A stretch of 64,000 bases of DNA from Cyanophora paradoxa (taxonomy: Eukaryota > Glaucocystophyceae > Cyanophorales > Cyanophoraceae): assembly GCA_004431415.1 (NCBI GenBank), contig QPMI01000129.1, positions 124,001 through 188,000 of the forward strand. The letters are read 5' to 3'. The position numbers and the translations under genes are program-made. Below the pieces are notes generated by a model that ran no database searches, was not told the origin of the DNA, and saw only the letters and a list, made by a program, of their open reading frames with translations. This document shows, piece by piece, positions 34,201 through 46,173 of the stretch; the first letter of the stretch is position 1, and every line of letters starts with the position of its first letter.

Positions 34201-35153
34201 GCCTTGCGCGCGGCGGCGCCCCAGGGCCAGAGGCGCCTGGCGGCGGGGCCGGGGCGGAGGCGGCCTTGGCGAGTGAGATGTCGGGGGCGGAGGCGGGGGC
34301 GCGGGCGGGGCCTGCGCGCCCCGCCTCGGCGGCCTCGGCGAGGGCGGCCGCCTCGGCCTCGGCCTCGGCCTCGGCGTCGGGGTCGTCGGGGTCGGTGGCG
34401 AGGAGCACGGGGGCCGGCGCGGGGCGGCGGAAGGAGCGCTGCCTGAAGGAGCGCTGCTTGAAGGAGCCGCTCCGCGAGCTGCCCCGCTGCCTCCCGGCCC
34501 CCCGCGCCCGCCCCCGCCGGCGCCGTCCGCGCCGAGGCCGAGGCCGCGGAGGCGAGCGGGAAGGCGGCGAGGCGGGAGCGGGCGGGGCGCCCGGCTGCGC
34601 CCGCCCCTGGCTCGGGGTCGGGCTCGGGGTCGGGGAAGATGGGGGCGGAGCCGTCGAGGGAGATCTGCAGCGGCCCCGCCTCCGCCCCCGCCTCCTCCAG
34701 CGGCAGCCGCGGCACCGCCCCCGGCCCCGGCCCCGGCCCCGCCTTTTCCTCTTTCTTGGAGCCCCGAGGGGCCGGAGAGGAGGGGAGGGACGGCGGGGCG
34801 GGGCCCGGGGCCGGGGCCTCCTCGAGCTCCGGCAGGTAGCCGGGGAGGGTGCGGGAGGCCGGCCGGGGCCCCGGTGCCAGCGCAGGCGTGGGCGCGGGAT
34901 CGACAAAGATATCCGAGGCGGCGTCGCCCCAGCCGCGCGCGCTCGCGATGTGCAGCTCGCCGCCGGCCGGCGCCGGCGCAGGCAGGACGGGCCCCCGCAG
35001 GCTGAGCAGCGGGTGAACGACGGGCACGACAACCGGCTCAAGCTCGAGCTCCGAATCCGCGAGCGGCCCCGCCTCGCCCCCGCTCAGCGGCCTCGGCTCC
35101 AGGCCGGCCATTGGGGCGGCGGCGCCCCGAGGCTTACGCGACAGCGCCCCCAC
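31286..35153 (-). CDS. Polytopic membrane protein of unknown function
   Basis: A minus-strand gene of many exons, from a start near 35153 (or the ATG at 35111) to a TAG at 31286-31288. The first 950 bases code for a hydrophilic, Pro/Ala/Glu-rich cytosolic N-terminus. Hydrophobic segments follow: LLRELLVLVFFPLSLPFLWF, WMVPAIWMSHSTGGLPAVAL, FVCFCAMLLIRAVMVAV (33590-33920), GGFFVMFFFIVPLALVAV (32570-32630), RVAVFLAGQLAFVLYASV (32080-32140), AAEMFYVLCLLDLGFFGTCL (31910-31990), and VIASFTLSAFVFTFSRV near the C-terminus. Between them are soluble loops with PYFILDREGEHAEPPLWDQS and RSEELLFGWLP. A cysteine-rich piece (SACPLCREPLIRCPC) lies at about 31570-31620. The exon chain is only partly solved, and a frame change at about 34480-34520 is unexplained. 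I recognise no family; a channel, scramblase or transporter is possible. Confidence 0.6.
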
Positions 35154-36368
35154 AGCTGCAGCGGGGGCCTCGAGGCTCGAGCTCCCGCCCGCGACCGCAC
35201 AGCGGAGCTGGGCCTGAACTGGCTCGGGTCAAGCGTTGCCTCGGGCGCTGGGCTACAGTGTGCTCAACGTCCCGCGGCCGCGCCGACGGCCGCGGCTGCC
35301 GATGCTGAACGCCTCGAATGCTACAGGACCCAGGACCAGGACCAAATGCATCGGACTGCGGGATAGCTGCACATGACGGAAGGCTCCGTCGGAAACGATG
35401 GCGAGATCGACGGCAAAGGATGGGCGCCGGACGACGCTGCGTGAGCTTGCGTCTTAAGCTTGGCCAGCCGTTGGAAAGATAGCTATAGCCTCACTGAGTC
35501 AGCAGATTATTGCTGCACTGCCTGCGCATGCATATAGATGCGCGCGCGCGCTGCGCACATGCATCTGCTCGATCGCCGGACGTCCGACGCGATGGTCGAT
35601 GCTGCGGAGCTGGAGGGATCGCGGAGCTGATCGAGGCTACAGCTGAGAGCTAGGGTTGCGGTCAGAAAAAATGCTGCAGGCGGCTTGCCGCCAAGTCGCA
35701 CTGGCTTGGCGTTGCGGTTTGCACTGTTTTTGTCATTTTTGCCGGATGTTGATTGGACATCAATCGCCAACCGCCGTTTGATTGGCTGCAAACTGATTTT
35801 AGTCTGTACCCAGATTAGCGGCTTTTGCTTGGGCCCAACTTGCCGCCCAAGGTCAAGCTCAGCTGGACTCAAAGCTGTGGTGCTCGTGCGGCTTGCGTGG
35901 TGGGCACCGTACTACCCCGTACCCCGTCGTTGAACCGGTACCTACCAGCTAGCAGCCTATAGCTAGTAGCAGGCTGCGCGACGTCGACAGCGCTAGCCGC
36001 TGAGCCGAGCTCGAGCGATGAATCGGATGACAACAACGGCCCACGGTCAGCTCGAGATGAGCTCGGATGAGCTCGAGCGAGTCGGCTCTTGTCCGACGTC
36101 GACGGTCATCATGGCATGATCATGCACGTGCACGCAGGCGAGCGGTCATCGGTTCGTACGCGTACTACGGTACCGGATGCTGGTGTTCCATGTAGATTTC
36201 GTATACGTTGTTATTAGAATTACACTAGATTTGGCAGAATTACACACTAGTACTGGGGGTTTACACTCGTTACACTCACTCTAACTACCGTAGTACCTGT
36301 CGATCACTACATGGATCACTGCACGAAGAAAGCACGAAAACAGCCTTAAGAAGAAGCACATACATGGA
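35154..36368. other. Intergenic, no gene seen
   Basis: A 1.2-kb stretch with mixed composition; the part from 35650 to 36350 is clearly less GC-rich. Repeated GAGCTCGA/GATGAGCTCG words occur around 36007-36085. Open frames are short and lack splice context. It holds the promoter of the membrane-protein gene and the 3' flank of the cyclase gene. Confidence 0.4.
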
Positions 36369-39300
36369 CTACACGAACATGGAAGCGAAGGCGTAGGGGC
36401 GGGGCGCGGGGGCGGCCCCCTCGGCGAGGGCGCGCTCGAGGGCGGGCAGGCGCAGGCCGCACTCGCGCGCCGCCCGCTCGGCGCGCTGCAGGGAGGCGGC
36501 GGCGGGGCCGGCGGCCCCCGCGGCGGCCTCGGCGAGGGCGAGGCGGAGGCGGGCGACGGCGTGGAAGGGGCGGAGCTCGGCCGCCTCGAGGGCCTCGGCG
36601 GCGCCCCGCAGCAGCTCCGCGCGGCGCGCCGGGGCGAGCCCGGGCTCCTCGGCCTGGGCCAGGGCGCAGAAGGGCGCAAGGCAGGCCAGCGACTTCTTCC
36701 GGAGGGCGCGCATCAGGCCCGCCAGCCGCCGCACCGCCCCCTCCGCCTCCGCCCCTCCGCCCGCGCCGCGTCGGCCGCCGCGTCGACGTCGGCCACGCGG
36801 GGGGGCCGGCGCAGGGGCGGCGGGGGCGGGGCGGCCGGCGCGGCGGCGGGCGTCGGCGGCGCGCCAGAGGAGGAAGTCGAGGGCGCAGGCGAGGGGCAGC
36901 ACGTGGATCCACAGCACCGCGTCCCCGTCCCGCGAGAGCAGCCGCTCCAGGCCGGCCGCCGCCGCCGCCATCGCGCCCGTCTCCCCGCGGGCGCGCCACG
37001 CGTGGAGGCCCCGCAGCACGGCCGCCACGGTCGTCGTCCAGAAGGAGGCCGCCCCGCCCCGCGCCTCCAGCCGCCCCAGCAGCCGCCCCGCCTCCGCCTC
37101 CCGCCCCGTGAACAGCGCGCTGTACCCCGCCACCTGGCCGCGGGGTCAGAGAGCGCTGGAATCGGGGGGCGGGGGGCGGGGGACGGGGCGCGCCATGGCG
37201 ACGATCTCGCGACCGTAGTCGGCGCCGCCGGTGCGGTGGAGGTACGCCTCGAGGCCGCGCGCGTGCTCCTCGGCGTCGCCGAAGCGCCCGAGGAAGAGGC
37301 GCACGTACGCGCAGTACGTCGCCCCGTCCACGTACAGCGGGCTCGACGCCTGCGCCCGCGCCCCCGCCCTCAGCGCCCGCCGCCTTCTCTCGAGTGGGCG
37401 GGGCGGGCCTTGTGGAGGAGGGCGCGGGCGGCGTCGAGGAGCTCTGCGGCGCGCGCGAAGCGGCCCGCCGTCGCCTCGATGTACGCCCCCTGCCGCGCCT
37501 CAGAGGGGCGGGGGGGAGAGGGCGGGGAGGGCCGGGGGCGGACGGCGGTCTTGGTCGCCTCGCGGACGACGTCGCTGTCGTGCCGCTCGCCGATCTCCGC
37601 CGCCCGCGCCATCATCGCCCGCCACTCCTTCTCCAGGCCCATGAAGTAGAGGAGCACCGAGAACCTGAGGGGAGGGCGGCCTCAGCGAGCCGACCGCCTC
37701 TCGCGGCCCGCGGCCCGCGGGTGGCGGACCAGGCGAGGCCGCGGCCCTCGGGCCAGTGCTCGTAGGCGCAGCGGCGGGCGCGCTCCATGCCGATGATGCC
37801 GCCCGTCATCGTGAGGGCGAGGGCGCTCGAGCCCTTCGCCTCCTCCTCGCCCGCCGAGCTCGTCTTCATCGCCGTCCACCCCGTGACCACGTACACCTCG
37901 AAGAGCGCCACCGTCTCCGCCTCGGCCGCCGACCACGCCTCCCCAGCCGCTGCCGCCGCCGTCGCGCTCGGCCGCTCCGGCCACTTGCGCTTCACCAGCG
38001 CCACCGCCCGCAGCGCGAAGCCTGCTCGTCCGCCCCCGGCGTTACGGGCGTGGCGCCAGGGCACAAGAAAAGGCGGGCGGGGGCGGACGGAGGAGCTGGG
38101 GGAGGGCGAGCTTGCGGCGGGGCATCTCGGCGCCGGCGCTCGCGATCGTCGCGAGGCCGAGGTTCAGCGAGAGCTCGGCGTGCCCCAGGTAGTACTGCGC
38201 GGGGGGCGCGGGCGGGCGGCGGGGTCGGCTCTCCCGCGGAGGCCTGCCCTGGTGACGGGGCGGGGCGTGGGGGGCACCTCGATGTAGCACCAGTTCTTGA
38301 GGGCGACGGTGCGGAAGCAGCGCCAGCGCGCCGTCTCCTCCGCGCTCGCAGGGGCCGCCCGCGAGGCCGCCGGCGCGATCCCGGCCCCCGCGGAGGCGGC
38401 GGCAGAGATGGCCGCGGGGAGGTGCGGGGTGCCGGCGGGGAGGGGCGGCACGGGGGGCCCCGCGAGCCCGAGCGAGTCGAGGAGGGCGACGAGGCGGGCG
38501 TAGAGGCGGGCCGCCTCGGGGAGCGCCCCCGCGTCGTGGGCGCGCTGGGCGGCCCGCTCGAGGTGCCGCAGGGCGCGCTCGGGCTCGCCGCCGCCCTCCC
38601 AGTGCAGCGCGAGGAGCGCGGGTCGGCGGCGGCGGCGGGGCGCGCCTCGAGGAACTCGGCGAAGCGGCGGTGCACGTGCCGCCGGTGCGGGGCGGTGAGC
38701 GACGAGAGGACCGCCTCGCGCACCAGCGCGTGGCTGAACACGAAGGGCGCCTCCTCGTTTGGCCACGCCGCCGCCTCCTCCGCCCCCACCTCCTCCGCCT
38801 CCTCGGCGGCGGTTGCGGCCTCGGAGGGGGCGGCGGCGCCGGCGAGGGAGGTGCGCCCCGCCTCGGCGACGAGGCGGGCGTCGGCGAGGGCGCGGAAGGC
38901 GTCGCGGAGGGCGACGGGGTCGCGCTCGGGGCCGGCCACCGCCGCCACCGCCGCCAGCGTGAACCCCGTGTCGATCACCTGCGAGGCGCGTGAGGCGGCG
39001 AGCGGAGGAGAGGGGAGCGGAGGGTGCCCTCGGCCGCAGGGCGCACGGCGGCGATCTTGAGGAGGTCGCGGGCGGCCGCCGGCAGCTGGTCCACCCGCGA
39101 GAGCACGATCTGCTGCAGCTGCGCGCCCCAGGGTCGGCGCGGGCGGGGCGGGGCGGGGCGGAGGGCGGGGCGGACGGAGTCCGGGAGGGCGGCGGAGTGG
39201 GGGGAGCGGCCCTCGGGGTCCCCCGCCGCCGCCCGCACTAGCTCCACCAGGTACAGCGGCACTGCTCAAGCCCCCGCGGGAGGCGGGGTCAGACAGAGCG

Positions 39301-42254
39301 CGGGCCGGGCCGGAGCGGGGCGTGCGCACCGCCGGCGGCCTTGTCGAGGACGCGCTCGAGGGCGGCGGGGGTCCACTCCACCCCGAGCCGCCCCGAGAGC
39401 CGCTCCAGCAGCTCCCGCGCCGCCCCGCGCTCCAGCGCCCCCAGCCGCACGTCCACCACGCGTACGCCGGCCCCGCCGCCCGCCGCCTTCTCCTTCTCCT
39501 CCAAAGCGGGGGCCGGCGTGGGGGTCGAGCGGGCGCTCTCGAGGATTCCGTCGTCCTCGCCGGAGGAGGAGGCGGCCGAGGAGGAGGGGTCCGGGGCGAG
39601 GCGCCCGGCAAGGAGCAGGAAGTCGCGCGGCGGCTCGGGCATCGGGCGCGAGGTCATGAGCAGCAGCAGCCGCGGCGCCGCCTCCCGCAGGCACCGCAGC
39701 ACGAACCACCTGCCGGCCGGCGAGCGTCAGCCCCACTCCCGCCCCGGAACCGAGCTCAAAGATAAAAGGAGAAAGGCGGACGAGGCGGAGTCGAGCCAGT
39801 GGACGTCCTCGAGGGCGAGGGCGACGGGCCGGGCGCGGGGGCCGGCGAGGCCCTCGACGAGGGCGGCGAGGCACGCGGCGACGCGCGCGAGGCGCCCGAC
39901 GCCGACGAGGGCGAGCCCGGGGGCCTCGAGCGAGCCGCGCCGGGCCACGTACGAGCGCTTGCCGTCGCCCTCGGGGCCGGGGGCGGCGGGGCGGGCGGCG
40001 GGGCGAAGAGGGCGGCCCAGAGGAAGGCGGCGTCCTCGGGGGCAGGAGGGCGGCGAGGCCGGCCGCGAACACCGCCTCGCTCGCCGCGCTCGTCGCCGAG
40101 GCCACGAGCCCGCGCAGCGCCCACAGCGGCGTCGACTCCTCCACCGCCTCCGCCCCGGCCCGCAGCAGCGCGAAGCCGCGCCCCGCGCACTCGCGCGCCA
40201 GCTCGTGCAGCAGCGCCGACTTGCCGAAGCCCGCCTCGCCCTCGAGCAGCACCGTCCCGCCCACCCCCGCCGCCGCCGCCGCCACCGCCCGCAGCGCCCG
40301 CTCCAGCTCCGCCCCCGCCCCAGGCACCCGACGCCCCCGCGGCGCGGCCCCGCGGAGGCCGGCGCCGGGGCGAGGGCGCGGGGGCGGCGTCGGGGCGGCG
40401 GCGAGGCTCTGGACGGAGCGGACGCGGGAGCGGGAGGTGTTGACGGCGGGCCGGCGTCGGGGCGGCGGAGGGCCGGAAGACGGGGACGGGCTTCTCGAAG
40501 CCCTTGGCGAGGATCGGGGGCAGCTCGGCGAAGGGCAGCGCCGCCCGCCGCCCCCGCGCCGCCACCGCCTCCACGACGCTCCGGTCGCACAGCAGCGCCT
40601 GCCGCCGCCCGCCGGGCGCCCCCGCCGCAGTCGCCGCCCGCGCCGAGCCCATCAGCCGCGCCGCCACGATCACCGCGTCCCCGATCTGAGGCGCAGTGAG
40701 GCGGGGCGAGGAGGGGCGCTCCGAGGTGTGCGCGGGCGCACGACGGCGAACTCGCGGCGGCAGGGGGCGCCCAGGGGCCCGCAGAAGGCGCGGCCGCCGG
40801 CGACGCCGGCGGCGAAGGGCGCGGCGGCCTCCTCGAACCACTCCTCGAGGGCGGCGGCGGCGCGGACGGCGCGCTCCGCGTCGTCCTCGTGGGCGAAGCC
40901 GCCGGCGAGGCCCCAGCAGAGCAGCGCGCTGCAGCCCTTCTCGTCCTGCGGGGACGGCTCGGCGGGGAGAGGGAGCGGCGCGGGGAGAGGGTGCGAGGGC
41001 CCCGCACCAGGAAGATCTTGTTGACGGAGGCGCTCCACTCGGCAGCGACGCGGTGCAGCGATCGCACGATCTGCGGGGCGGGGCGGGGCGGTCGGGGGAG
41101 GGAGGAGGGGCGGGGGCGGGGCGGGGGGACCTGGCCGAAGCGGGCGGCGGCGTCGGCGGGGGCGGCGGCGTGGGCGGTCGCGTCGAGCTCGGGGAAGCCA
41201 AGAAAAGCGACGAAGATGGGGCGGATCTCGCCGTACGGCCCGTGGCCCCCGCCAGCCCCGGCGCCGGCGCCAGCGCCCGCAGCGCCCCGCCCAGCGGCCG
41301 CAGCGCGAGCGCCGCCGCCGCCGGCTCCAGCTCGACCGGCGCGCCGCAGCTGCAGCGGTGGCCGGAGGGCGGGGAGGGGGCGTGGGGGGCGGCTGGGCGG
41401 GGCGAGGAGGCGGAGGAGGCGGGGGCGTCGGGGAGGGCTCGGCGGGGAGGCCCGGGAGCAGGGCCGCCACCTCGGCGCTGAGGAGGACCTCGCCGGCGCG
41501 CGACGCGGCCGCCGCCTCGCAGCACTGCCGCATCGCCTCGCCGCCGTGCAGCAGCTGCAGCGCGCCCTCGCCGCGGGCGGCGAGGGTGCGGAGCTCGCCG
41601 GCGCCGAGGCCGCAGTGGGTGGCGAGGGGGCAGCCGTTGCGCTCGAGGCGGAACTCGCGCATGGCGAGGGCCGCCTCGACGACCGCCCCCGCCGCCTCCC
41701 GCATCGCCCCCTCGTCCCCCTCCCCCGCCGGCCGGAACGCGATCACCGCGTCTGCGCGCCGAGCCTGAGGCGGGGGCGAGGGGGTGGCCCGCTCTCGGGC
41801 GCGGGTGCGGACCGCCAGCGAAGACGAGGGGCTCGAGGCCGCGGGAGTGGAGCTGGGCGACGAGGCGCGCCAGGAAGCCGTTGAGCGTCTGCGAGAGCCT
41901 CTCCGCCGAGTGCGCCTTGTCCTGCCCCGCCAGCGACGCCGCCAGCCGCGAGAAGCCCGACACTGCACGCGCCCCCGCATTGGCCGCAAGGAAGGGCGGG
42001 GCAGCGCATCGGGCCGGCCGCGTACTGTCGCAGAAGAGGGCGATGCCGTGGCAGGAGGAGTGCCAGGTGCGCGCCTCGCCGCCTGTCTGCGTCGCCGCGA
42101 GCAGCTGGTACGAGCTCCGCTGCGCCAGGAAGTTCCTCGGAACGTAGGTCAGCGTCTCCTCGTCGACGGCGCTCACGTCCGCTTCGGGCGGCGCGTCCGC
42201 CGAGAGGCGGATGACCTGCACGGCCGAGAGACGAGGCGCGTCCGGCTCGGCCAT
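36369..42254 (-). CDS. Soluble adenylyl cyclase-like protein (ADCY10 type)
   Basis: A large minus-strand gene from MAEPDAPRLSAVQVIRL (42254) to a TAG at 36369-36371. Early exons are solved: 42026-42254, 41816-41962 and from 41751. Cyclase domain C1 has CDMSGFSRL and FAGDAVIAF, so both metal-binding aspartates are present; they lie on either side of introns, the second a GC-AG intron. Domain C2 (about 40480-41080) has GLAGGFAHEDDAERAVRAA, GVAGGRAFCGPLGAPCRREF, IGDAVIVAARLM and FEKPVPVFRP. An ATPase module follows with Walker A GEAGFGKSALLHELA (about 40240) and Walker B ALEDVHWLDS (about 39800). The last third is helical, TPR-like. This order, C1-C2-ATPase-helical repeats, is that of bicarbonate- and Ca2+-stimulated soluble adenylyl cyclase, which makes cAMP. 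The exon chain in the C-terminal half is not fully solved. Confidence 0.85.
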
Positions 42255-42802
42255 GGCCGCAGCGAGGGCCCTGCGGCCCGCGAAGGCGTACGGCCGCTAG
42301 CTATGCGCTCCACGCCCTCGGCCGACCGGCTCCGCGCGGCTCAACCGTAACTCGGCGTTACAACGCAGACCTCCGACTATTTCGCGCAATGCAGCTGGGC
42401 CGCCTGGGCGCCGTGCTGGCGCTAGGCTAGCAGCAGCTGCTGCGCAGCCTGCGCATGCTGTCTTAAGCTTGTTTCCGGTAGCTAAGCTCGCGGCTCTGCT
42501 GAGCTCTCCCTGCCTGCGCAAAAAGCATGCTCTTCCGGGCCGTTCCGGCCGGCCCCGCGACGGGTTGCGATCAAGCTCTTTGACGTGGCTTGCGTTCTCG
42601 GAACCTCGAATGAGCTCCTTGTCTTCCCCCCCACGGCTCCCGTACCCAGATCCGACCCTGCCAACGCCGTACCCGGCTTCGGCGCCGCCCTGCGAGACCG
42701 CGCGGCAGAGCGCTGGAGAGCGCTCTTGAGGGTCTGCACGAAGCACTGTGAGACCGCAGAGCCACCCGGCACACGCAGCTAAGTTAAGCAGCTAAAACCG
42801 GG
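42255..42802. other. Divergent promoter region
   Basis: It lies between the starts of the cyclase gene (minus) and the next plus-strand gene. Open frames overlap on both strands without domains. No recognisable core promoter motif. Confidence 0.4.
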
Positions 42803-45800
42803 ATGGCGTTCGCCCGGCTGGAGCAGCGCTTCTCCGCGCTGGACCAGAAGGAGCGGGATGTGCGGGAGTTCTACAGGAAGGGTAGCGCGGGCCGCAAGCA
42901 CCGCTACATCGGCTACACGGACGAGGCGGACGAGCAGTGGCTAGAGGCCAACCGGGCCCTCGTGGAGGACCCCGTCACGTGGTGCGCTGTTTCAACAGCT
43001 CTCTTTCTTCACACTCCTTCTTAGCTTTATCGCCAGGGCCGACGTGCGCGCCAAGCTGGCCGCGCCGCACCGGGGCGAGGCGGCGGCGGCGGCGCTGGCA
43101 GCGGAGGGGCGGCGGCGCCCGTCGCGGGTGCAGTCGGCGCCGGTGTACAGCAAGGCCAACAGCATCATGCGGCGCTATCGGCGGCTCCTCGCCGCCCAGG
43201 AGGAGCTCGAGCCGGCCGCCCTCGTCTCCGTGCGCCCCGCCCCGCCCCGCCCCGCCCCGCCTTTAACTCGCCTTACTCGCCTAGCTCGCCTGACCGAGCC
43301 TGCAGGAGCCGCTGGCGCAGCAGGTGGAGGACCTGAGGGGCGCCGCCTACGAGACCGTCGACGCCGCCTTCGCCGCGCGGTGCCCCCGCCCCCGCAGCGC
43401 TCGCCGCCCCGCCGCCCCGCCCCTGAGGCCCGCCCGCAGCGCGGAGCGCGTGCGGACGGCGCTCGCGTCGCCCCGCAACACGGAGGGCGACCTTCCGCCC
43501 GTGCTCAAGCCCGACCTCAGGGCGCGCCCGGACCCCTCGCCCCCCGCCACTCTGACTTTTTCTGAGCGGGCGGGGACCGGCGGGGCGCAGGCGGCGGGGC
43601 GCTCCTTCGTGCGGCCGAAGTCGGAGGCCTCGCGGGGCGCCCCCTCCGCCGCCTCCCGCGCCGCCAGCCGCGCCACCGCCGCCGGCGGGGGCGCCCCTCG
43701 CGCTCCTCGGGGCGCCGCTCGCCCCGCCGGAGAGCGGCAGCGAGGCCGAGGGCGGTCCGGAGGAGGCGGCCGGCGGGCCGCTCGACGGGCCCGAGGGGCC
43801 CCCGCCCCGCCCGCCGCCCCCGCCGCGGCCGGCCTCCTCCGCCTCCTCTTCGCGCTCGAAGGGGCCGGGGCCGGGGGCGGTGGAGGCGGGGGCGCACGTG
43901 GTGGAGAGCGTGGCGGAGGCGGAGGAGGGCCAGCCGGGGCGCCCCGAGTTCTACCACCTCAACGTCGCCATCCAGCACCACTCCGCCCTGGCCTCCTGGC
44001 GCTTCGACTGCTACGTCACCGTGCGCCCGCGCGCGCCTCCGCCCCCCTCCCTCCCTCCTCGCGGCCGCCGGCGAGGCCTCGCGCGTGCAGGACATCACGC
44101 TGGACGAGCGGCCGGTGCACGTGTACCGCAACCTGCGCGTCGACTCCGCCAACTTCCTCCTCTTCGGCCCCCGCGGGCCCGTCCTCGCCCCCTGCGGTGC
44201 CCCCACGCCCGCCCGCCCCGTCCGGGGGAGAGCGAGCGCGCCGACGCGCGTGGCCGGCGCAGAGGACTTCCCCTGGGTGCGGGAGCCGCGGGACCTGCAC
44301 GGCCACGGCCTCCGCATCGAGGCGCGCCGGGGCCCCCTCTCCCCTGCGCCCCTCCCCCCTGAGGCGCGCCGCGCCCGCCAGGTCTTCTCGACGCACCCCG
44401 TGCGCTCCCGCGTCGTCGACTCCTGCGTCTACTTCGGGCGCAGCGCCCAGGGTCCGGCCCCCCGGCCTCCAGTGCTCGCCGTTCTTCGCTTGACCGGCCC
44501 GTCGCCGGCAGAGCGGGCGCTGCTGCAGTCGCGCGCCGTGGCGGAGGCCCTCGCGGCGGCGGCGGCGGCCTCGGCGCCCGTCGTCCCGCCCCGCCCCTCC
44601 TCGTCCGCCTCCGCCCACCGGCTCCACCACGAGCCCTCCCACGAACTCCTCCCCCCGCCTCCGGTGCCACACCCCGCCTCCCCTCCTGTCCCCCGCGTCT
44701 CGCCTCGCCCCCCTCCTGAGCGCCCCGCACGCAGGCCCCGCTCCCGTCCTCCTCGGGCCCCTCCGCTGCCGTGCCCAGGACCCGCTCCGCGGTGCGCTCT
44801 GTTGGCCCGCCCGGCCGCTACCACTCCTCCGCTCCGCTTCCGGGGCTGACCTCCGCGGGGCGGCAGGAGTCGCTGCGGCGCTCGGGCTCTGCCGGCTCGG
44901 CCCTCGCGCGGGGCGCCTCGGGGGCCGGCCCCCCGACGCAGGACCCGGCGCTGATGGTGACGAGCCTGAGGCGGCAGGCGTCCCGCGGGCCGCCGGCGCC
45001 GGGCGAGCTGAACGCGTCGGTGGATTCGGAGGCGGGGAGCAGGCGCGGCGCCGACGTGCGCGAGGCGCTGGAACGGATGCGCGCCAAGGCGCGAGCCCGG
45101 CCCGGCCCCGGCCCGGCCCGGCGGCTGAGGCGGGGGGTGCAGATGGCGGAGGAGCTGCGGCAGCGGAAGGAGAGCCTGCAGGCCGACGTCGCCGTCGGTG
45201 CGCCCTCCCCCGCACTGTTCCTCCCCTTGTCGCTGAGCGCCCCGCAGGGCAGCGCGAGCTCGAGGAGATCGTCCGCCTGCCCAAGCCCCGCTCCGCCCCG
45301 CCCCGGCCCTCCGCCCGCGCGCGGCCCGCCCCTCGCCCCGCCCCGCGGACCCTCCGCAGCACGCCCCGACCCCCTCCCGCCCCCTCCGCCCCGGCCCAGC
45401 CGCAGCCGCCGCCGCAGGCGCAGGCGCAGGCGCAGGCTCAGGGCCGCCTGGGGCGCCTCCTCCCCCGGCGCTGGGGCTGGCGGGGCGGGGCGGCCGGGGT
45501 CGGCGGGGTCGGTGGAGGCGCCGTCGGAGATCGGGGCGTGGAGCGACCGCTCGGGGCGGCGCTCCTCCCAGGCCTCCTCCCTCCTCTACGCCGCCCCCGC
45601 CAGGCCCTCCCCACGCACCAGGCCCGCCCCCGCCCGCAAGCCCGCCCCGGCCCCCGTCCCCCTCCAGCACCGCACCCGCGCACCGCCAAGGTGCCCATGC
45701 GGCCCGAGCCGCTCGGCGCCCCCGCGCCCCCGCACCCGCACTCGCACGCGCACGAGGCCGCAGCGCCGTCCTCCGCGCCGGCGCCGGCGCCGGCGCCCGG

Positions 45801-46126
45801 GCCGGCGGTGAGCCCGCGGACGGGGGCCCGAATGTACGCGGTGGTGCCCGCGGCGCGGCCCGTGGGCGGGCCCCTCGCCGGCGTGCGCCTCTCGGGAGCG
45901 GGGGAGCCCGCGCGGGTCGGTGCACGCGACGCCCCGCGGCTCCGTGCACCCGTCGCCCCGGGCCCCCGCGCAGGCGCCGGAGCCTCCGCCCGCGGCCGCC
46001 CCGGGCCCCGCGGGCGACTCCGAGCCTGAGTTCGAGGGCTCGGAGCCCGAGGCGGGGGCCCCGCCCCACGGCGAGCAGCCGGCGGAGAAGCGACCCGGCG
46101 TCCTAGTGCCCAGTGCCCTAGTATAG
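42803..46126 (+). CDS. Hypothetical large low-complexity protein
   Basis: The start MAFARLEQRFSALDQKERDV is clear; exons 42803-42981 and 43037-43229 join in frame, the next starts at about 43306 (EPLAQQVEDLRGAAYETVDA). Later conserved-looking segments are EFYHLNVAIQHHSALASWRF (43945-44030), DITLDERPVHVYRNLRVDSA (44092-44200), EDFPWVREPRDLHGHGLRIE (44262-44325) and VFSTHPVRSRVVDSCVYFGR (44383-44445), each ending at a GTGC-type donor. They are linked by long Ala/Pro/Ser-rich stretches. The rest, to a stop near 46126, is mostly Pro/Ala/Arg-rich, with a short coiled coil (MAEELRQRKESLQAD at about 45140). I do not know the family. The frame in the low-complexity parts, for example 43690-43760, is uncertain. 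Confidence 0.5.
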
Positions 46127-46173
46127 TATCGCTCATTCTGGAGTTCTAGTGACAAGCGCTAGCAGTGGTCGGG

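Noticed and set aside
39266-42254. Separate NB-ARC/LuxR-type ATPase gene
   Set aside because: The P-loop module follows the two cyclase domains on the same strand in the order typical of soluble adenylyl cyclase, so one gene is more likely.
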